Shown: positions 31,501 through 35,735 of the stretch, piece by piece
How positions within the stretch are numbered: position 1 is the stretch's first letter
How the letters are laid out: each line of letters begins with the position of its first letter
Source of the DNA: an uncultured Blautia sp.
Lineage (GTDB): Bacteria > Bacillota > Clostridia > Lachnospirales > Lachnospiraceae
Direction of reading: 5' to 3'
Assembly (NCBI RefSeq): GCF_934372025.1
Contig: NZ_CAKROJ010000020.1
Location: 1-35,735, forward strand
DNA: 35,735 nt
Program-made: the position numbers and the translations under genes
The notes under the pieces: generated by a model
Seen by the model: only the letters and a program-made list of their open reading frames with translations
What the model was told of the DNA's origin: nothing
Database searches by the model: none

Positions 31501-34197
31501 TTAATCAGTTTCTTTTATTGCTTCTATTACACGTTTACAGTTATTCTGATCGTCATACGCATAAAAATCATGTATTCGTCTCTGATATTCCGGTGTAAGC
31601 TTGGCATCATTTTCAATAATTGAAATCAATGCATCCACTGTTGACGGAAGATCTTTACATACCGGACCAAATCCGTCACGTTCATAATCAAAATAGCCTG
31701 GATCATAAACCTGTCCATGGAAGAATTTTTCTGTGTCAAACTGTGCATATACAACAGGCTTTCTCAAATAACAAAAATCAAAAAATGTACTTGAGAAATC
31801 TGTAAGCATAATACTTCCTCTTACAAAAAGTTCCTGATAATCCAGATGTCCTTCCGGAATTTCAAAGACATCATTTTTTTCAAAATCTACTGTCTGTTCT
31901 GAATGGATTGGGTGCATACCTAAAATACCCTTATAACCATGTTTTCTCATAACAGTCAATAATTTCTCATTATTCATCAAATCATTGTAAAACTTATAAA
32001 ACTCCGTTTTCTTAAAAGTATGGCTGTATATACTTCTGGAGGTCACCGGATCAAAACTATCGGAAATATAGCGCCTCCATGTAGGCATGATCAACAATAT
32101 CTTTTCTGGATTTCTTTTTTTATTTTTTTCAATTAACTTATCAAATCGTGGCAAACCTGTAAGTTTAACTTCCTTATCATACAAGTACTGTCCATTACGT
32201 ATAGAGTCATATTCTGGACGAGCAGATGTCACAAAAGCAGAAATATTCTTATTTACTTTATTTAGCCATGTTGACAAGTCATCCTTGATAATCCCGTGCT
32301 GAAGAAAGATATACTTAAACTGTAAAATACCCTTATAAAGTACTTTGTCTGTTCCAAACAAATCAAATACATCTTCATTTGCAGAGGAAGATATGATTTT
32401 ATCACACAACAAGAATAAATTACGATAGCGTTTGCTATGCAGGTCTATCACCGGTCCATACTGTTGCAAACGTTGAAAATCAGGTGCATCACCAGCTATA
32501 ACAAAATAGAACTTAATGTCAGGATAATCTTTCCGGTGCTCACACATATATCTAAATAAATGTTCACCATTATCATTCGCAATATAATCCCTATCAGAAA
32601 TCAGCCAAATTTGTTTCTTTTTAAACCAACGCCGTAACTGTGTCTGCCAACGAAGTAACGCAGCATCCCATCTACCTTTCATACAAAGTCTTCTGGTCGC
32701 CTTCAGCTCACAAATAAGTTTCGTCACAGTAATATTCTTTGGCACAGAAACTTCCAACCAATTATTATACTGACGAACAAAATACTTACCTGAAAAATAA
32801 GAAGCTCCCGCATTAAAATATGCAATTGGCATAAATTTTGTAAATGTCATTCTCATTCTACATTCTGAGCCATCAGCCAATTCTAGTACTGGAAATACTC
32901 TCTGTTTTTTTCCTGTAAGTGGAATTCTAACTTTATAGAATTTATATAACCACTCTTCTCCCTCAAGTACCTCTTTCTTCCCAATATCATAAGGAGCAAA
33001 TTCAACCAAATAATAATCTTTTTCATTCGATGTAAACTTTAATTTCAAATCTGGCCAGCATTCATATATCCAATTTCTCAAACACCCTTCCAGGATCATC
33101 TCATCATTTTCTATGGAGATGAAATTCACATGAAGAGTAGAGCCCCTATCTGTTAAGTTGATCAGAGAATATTTCTCATACATGACCATATTGTCACTTA
33201 AATCAAATAAACCTCTATCAATGCCTTTGTTCTTTACTTTGAGAAGACGAAGTTTTTCATCCATACCAAGGGTACGCCCTCTAATAATACATTGATCGTC
33301 TACTTCCTGTAAATATTCAAAAATCTGTTCTTTATATTCTTCAAACTCTTTTTCAGTGATCACATGATTGTATGCAAAAGATACACGGAACTGAATATCA
33401 TAAGCTAAAATATGCTGCAGGTATCGAATTACTCGCCCATATTTTTTCTTTGAAAATGCAATAAGTTCTCCATAGAATTGATCTGGAGTTCCAATATACC
33501 ATAGATGCTTATTTTTCATTCCTTGGACCGCTGAGGTTTCATCAGCACGCTTACGATAATCACAAATCGCATTCGTCACTACTCCATAGCAGCCTCTGTC
33601 CATAATGATTTTATTTATATAGACAGTATCTTCCCCATATTTTTGTTCTTCATTGAAGCGCCATTTCTTAGCTACTTCACTTTTGATGACACATGAAGTT
33701 ACATGCATCTGAAAACTACTTTCTTCATTAAGAATATTTATAATACGACTCTGTTTATTAAGGAATCTGAAATCAAGCGGATGAAAATCTGTTCGGGCTT
33801 CAAAAAACTGCATTCTTGCAGCAACCAAGTCTATATGTTCATAACTATCATCAAAGAAATTACGAATCATCCTATAGGCATTTGGTTCCCATTTGTCATC
33901 CGAATCCAGAAAGTTAACATATTTACCCTCAATATATTCCATACCATGATTTCTCGCCGCGCTGACACCAGCATTTTTCTGCGAAACATATACAACATTA
34001 TTCGGATATTTATCCGCATATCTCTGACAGATCTCGGCAGAGGAATCTTTGCTTCCATCATTTACCAGAATGATCTGGATATTTTTTTCAAAACCTATAT
34101 CCTGAGCAATTACCGACTCTACCGTCTCTTCCAGGTATTTTTCAGCATTATATACAGGAATTACTATCGAAAAAAGATATTTTTCCTTTTTTTCCAA
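31501..34197 (-). CDS. Bifunctional glycosyltransferase family 2 / CDP-glycerol glycerophosphotransferase
   Basis: The 898-residue cytoplasmic enzyme probably builds or decorates a glycerol-phosphate wall polymer or capsule. Residues 1 to about 330 are a GT-A type family 2 domain: FSIVIPVYNAEKYLEETV, LVNDGSKDSS, NAGVSAARNHG and the metal motif DSDD at 98-101. A middle region (about 340-530) of beta-rich sequence has no clear assignment. Residues about 540-890 match TagB/TagF: FLQHGIIKDDLS, PRFDKL, LIMPTWRRYISDSF, GMHPIHSE and LTDFSSTFFDFCYLRKPVVY. The start is a TTG at 34197 with GGGAG nine bases before; no in-frame ATG fits. A consensus promoter precedes it. It is more A/T-rich than the cbi genes, as usual for surface polymer loci. 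Confidence 0.9.
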   Translation of the reverse strand: MEKKEKYLFSIVIPVYNAEKYLEETVESVIAQDIGFEKNIQIILVNDGSKDSSAEICQRYADKYPNNVVYVSQKNAGVSAARNHGMEYIEGKYVNFLDSDDKWEPNAYRMIRNFFDDSYEHIDLVAARMQFFEARTDFHPLDFRFLNKQSRIINILNEESSFQMHVTSCVIKSEVAKKWRFNEEQKYGEDTVYINKIIMDRGCYGVVTNAICDYRKRADETSAVQGMKNKHLWYIGTPDQFYGELIAFSKKKYGRVIRYLQHILAYDIQFRVSFAYNHVITEKEFEEYKEQIFEYLQEVDDQCIIRGRTLGMDEKLRLLKVKNKGIDRGLFDLSDNMVMYEKYSLINLTDRGSTLHVNFISIENDEMILEGCLRNWIYECWPDLKLKFTSNEKDYYLVEFAPYDIGKKEVLEGEEWLYKFYKVRIPLTGKKQRVFPVLELADGSECRMRMTFTKFMPIAYFNAGASYFSGKYFVRQYNNWLEVSVPKNITVTKLICELKATRRLCMKGRWDAALLRWQTQLRRWFKKKQIWLISDRDYIANDNGEHLFRYMCEHRKDYPDIKFYFVIAGDAPDFQRLQQYGPVIDLHSKRYRNLFLLCDKIISSSANEDVFDLFGTDKVLYKGILQFKYIFLQHGIIKDDLSTWLNKVNKNISAFVTSARPEYDSIRNGQYLYDKEVKLTGLPRFDKLIEKNKKRNPEKILLIMPTWRRYISDSFDPVTSRSIYSHTFKKTEFYKFYNDLMNNEKLLTVMRKHGYKGILGMHPIHSEQTVDFEKNDVFEIPEGHLDYQELFVRGSIMLTDFSSTFFDFCYLRKPVVYAQFDTEKFFHGQVYDPGYFDYERDGFGPVCKDLPSTVDALISIIENDAKLTPEYQRRIHDFYAYDDQNNCKRVIEAIKETD

Positions 34198-34241
34198 TAC
34201 CTTCTTCTCCCTTCAAATTTGTCCATAACTATAACCCTTTG

Positions 34242-34270
34242 ATTATACGGGTTATTATTTCGCTTGTCAA
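34242..34270 (-). promoter_or_regulatory. Consensus promoter of the GT2-glycerophosphotransferase gene
   Basis: On the minus strand TTGACA (34265-34270) and TATAAT (34242-34247) are exactly consensus with a 17-base spacer, about 45 bases before the start. Confidence 0.8.
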
Positions 34271-34295
34271 TGATTCCATTCTGTCGTGTAAAGAT

Positions 34296-34406
34296 TTAAA
34301 ATAAACCCAATACTTTTTGATCTATATAATTAAGTACTTTCTTGAATAGCCAGGCAAGAACTATTGTACTTGCTAACGAGCAGAGCAGGAAATATATGGT
34401 CTGCTT
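34296..34406 (-). pseudogene. Possible relic: C-terminal fragment of a membrane protein (36 codons, no start)
   Basis: In the gap between the acyltransferase and glycosyltransferase genes, one minus-strand frame reads a hydrophobic peptide starting KQTIYFLLCSLAS and ending FKKVLNYIDQKVLGLF before TAA at 34296-34298. It is preceded in frame by a TAA at 34407-34409 and has no start codon. The pattern of a hydrophobic helix followed by a basic amphipathic tail is like the C-terminus of acyltransferase-3 or polymer-export proteins. It may be what is left of a lost surface gene. A chance open frame is possible. Confidence 0.3.
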
Positions 34407-34426
34407 TTAATAACACTCTTCTTTCA

Positions 34427-35518
34427 TTAGAAGAGTACTTTTTTCATAACTGCTGCTCCTGGGCGTTCTATAAGATAATAAGCAGTAATTCCCAGAATAG
34501 TTGCAGAAATAATTGACAACATAATAGCTATAATTGGATGCACCTGAACATAAGTCGTATTTCTCCAAAACGTATGCTGCAAGATAACAAACGCTGTTTC
34601 CTGCATAACATACATAGAATATGTATATTTTCCCAGAATTCCCCAGAACGGATGATCCATAAGCAGTGAGAGAATTCCTCTTCGCGTAAGAAAACAAATA
34701 AACAAAGCTGTAAAAAGAACTACAACAATAATCTGATTTCTAAAAGCCTCTTTACTGTAAAAAAAATTTACAGCAAGCATCAGAGCTGCCGAAATCTCAA
34801 TCAATGATATTCCCAGTTCTGCTATTTGGGAATAGATTTCCTTTTCCGGCAATTTTCTGTACATGTTCTTCAAGAATTCAAACATAATTCCAAGCATGTA
34901 CCCCCATCCGACACCTGCAATTCCCCTTGCAAGTCCCAGATTGAGTACCCCATATACCATTTTTCTGCCAAAACCGCCATTCATAAAAAATAAATTTACT
35001 GCATAACCTCCACAGACAAGCAAAAGAATTATGAACTTCATAACAGCTGAATTATGAAAGAATTTATAAAGTACAAAATAGAATACTTCTGCAATAAAAA
35101 ATGCTGACACATACCAGTTTAAACCACTCCAATCTGAAACAATACCACTTGACTGCAGAAAAAACAGATTCATAAAAGACGTAGTGAATGATTTTTTTCC
35201 CAATACCATCGAAATGCAGATAGAACAGGCCAGAACAGGCCATAAACGCGCAATTTTTGCCCTGACAAACTCATGGAACGTTCTGTCTGGATGTCGCTGT
35301 ATCGATTGATACAAAAAATAACCCGAAATTATAAAAAAACATTCCACGATATATTTCATATATCTTGCATCTACAGCCAGCGTCTTATAGACTGCGCTGC
35401 CATCTGTATATGGCATGATAAAAGAATGTAATAAATGAAAATATATAATACAAATTGCAAATACAAAGCGCAGACATTCAATACTGTAATATTTCTTATC
35501 CTGTGTATTCTGCTTCAT
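34427..35518 (-). CDS. Acyltransferase family 3 membrane protein (OafA/WecH type)
   Basis: The 363-residue protein has about ten transmembrane helices and the family start YYSIECLRFVFAICIIYFHLLHSF, including the conserved R and H of the acyltransferase-3 motif. It is followed by FFIISGYFLYQSI and, near the end, GKYTYSMYVMQETAFVILQ and YYLIERPG. Such proteins transfer acetyl or succinyl groups to sugars of surface polymers. The start at 35518 has a GGAG site; a longer in-frame start at 35581 would overlap the promoter. It lies next to a polymer-synthesising gene, so modification of that polymer is likely. The acyl donor and acceptor are unknown. A 7-base hairpin (34415-34436) overlaps its stop and may act as a weak terminator. 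Confidence 0.87.
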   Translation of the reverse strand: MKQNTQDKKYYSIECLRFVFAICIIYFHLLHSFIMPYTDGSAVYKTLAVDARYMKYIVECFFIISGYFLYQSIQRHPDRTFHEFVRAKIARLWPVLACSICISMVLGKKSFTTSFMNLFFLQSSGIVSDWSGLNWYVSAFFIAEVFYFVLYKFFHNSAVMKFIILLLVCGGYAVNLFFMNGGFGRKMVYGVLNLGLARGIAGVGWGYMLGIMFEFLKNMYRKLPEKEIYSQIAELGISLIEISAALMLAVNFFYSKEAFRNQIIVVVLFTALFICFLTRRGILSLLMDHPFWGILGKYTYSMYVMQETAFVILQHTFWRNTTYVQVHPIIAIMLSIISATILGITAYYLIERPGAAVMKKVLF

Positions 35519-35552
35519 GAAAAAACATCTCCAATTTTTATGATTCCTGCTA

Positions 35553-35581
35553 ATCGTAGCACAGATTGCAGAAATCGTCAA
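35553..35581 (-). promoter_or_regulatory. Promoter of the acyltransferase gene
   Basis: On the minus strand TTGACG (35576-35581) and TACGAT (35553-35558) are 17 bases apart, about 35 bases before the start codon. Confidence 0.55.
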
Positions 35582-35610
35582 ATTTATGATGTGTGCTTAA
35601 ATTTTGAGGT

Positions 35611-35659
35611 AAAAAAATTAGACACATCATCGGTGTTTTTGTACCAATGATGTGTCTAA
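35611..35659 (-). terminator. Terminator of the gene entering at the right edge
   Basis: Perfect 13-base arms (35618-35630 and 35647-35659) with an inner GGT/ACC extension are followed on the minus strand by seven T. An additional ATGATGTGTG copy at 35586-35595 repeats part of the arm. It begins about 40 bases after the stop codon at 35702. Confidence 0.85.
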
Positions 35660-35701
35660 CGTAAAAATTATTGTAACACTTTAAAAAAATTGGTTTTTGT
35701 C

Positions 35702-35735
35702 TTAGAACTTGCCAGCGTCTGCAGCCTCCTGTACA
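35702..35735 (-). CDS. Unidentified gene, last ten codons only (cut by window edge)
   Basis: The minus strand reads VQEAADAGKF followed by TAA at 35702-35704. A strong terminator follows at 35611-35659, which supports this as a true gene end. The fragment is too short to name a product. Confidence 0.5.
   Translation of the reverse strand, partial: VQEAADAGKF

Noticed and set aside
34415..34436. Hairpin overlapping the acyltransferase stop codon
   Set aside because: The stem is seven bases and no T tract follows on the minus strand, so it is not listed as a terminator on its own.
35581..35660. Repeated GATGTGT strings suggesting a repeat array or attachment site
   Set aside because: Two copies are the arms of a terminator and the third is a partial match; there is no regular spacing or mobile gene nearby.

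Overview
The window looks like a chromosomal segment of a Gram-positive anaerobe of the class Clostridia, most likely a gut Lachnospiraceae. This is inferred from the moderately low GC content, AAGGAGG-type ribosome binding sites, several TTG starts, an oxygen-independent (early cobalt insertion) B12 pathway, a small siroheme/ferredoxin sulfite reductase and CDP-glycerol polymer genes. No genus can be fixed from sequence alone. About 31 complete genes and two cut-off genes at the edges are present. No rRNA, tRNA, CRISPR array, insertion sequence or phage gene was seen.

Region 1 (1-11.9 kb, all minus strand) is a sulfur assimilation block. In order of transcription it holds: cysK, an O-acetylhomoserine sulfhydrylase and an Rrf2 regulator (11.8-9.1 kb); a LacI-type regulator with a rhodanese-TtcA-like fusion (9.0-6.7 kb); a sulfate/thiosulfate ABC transporter sbp-cysT-cysW-cysA (6.6-2.8 kb); a second, IscR-like Rrf2 regulator; then a second PLP sulfhydrylase, a small sulfite reductase and a TusA-like protein that runs off the left edge. 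The block covers sulfate uptake, sulfite to sulfide, and sulfide into cysteine or homocysteine. Sulfate activation and APS/PAPS reduction genes are not in the window. Matching palindromes (AACATA-N9-TATGTT) lie on the cysK and sbp promoters, with a degenerate copy at the second sulfhydrylase, which suggests a shared regulon.

Region 2 (12.0-29.8 kb) is anaerobic cobalamin synthesis. cbiK and cbiL lie on the plus strand; cbiL overlaps an ABC-2 ATPase/permease pair. A ten-gene minus-strand operon follows from a consensus promoter at 29.85 kb: cbiD, cbiF, cbiG, cbiH, a cbiJ-cbiE-cbiT triple fusion, cbiA, cbiB, cobD, cbiP, cbiC. Together these cover sirohydrochlorin to adenosylcobinamide phosphate, apart from the adenosyltransferase. 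Nucleotide-loop genes (cobU, cobS, cobT), uroporphyrinogen methylation and cobalt uptake genes are not seen. No cobalamin riboswitch precedes the operon. A small secreted, membrane-anchored protein sits between cbiK and cbiL, and a divergent pair (pyridoxal/pyridoxamine kinase and a MocR-type regulator) separates the two B12 parts. The MocR protein has arginine where the PLP-binding lysine is expected.

Region 3 (29.9-35.7 kb, minus strand) concerns the cell envelope: an L,D-transpeptidase, a large GT2/CDP-glycerol glycerophosphotransferase fusion, a possible relic of a membrane protein gene, an acyltransferase-3 membrane protein, and the last codons of an unidentified gene at the right edge. 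Sirohydrochlorin links the first two regions: it is the precursor of both the siroheme of sulfite reductase and the corrin ring made by CbiK onward.
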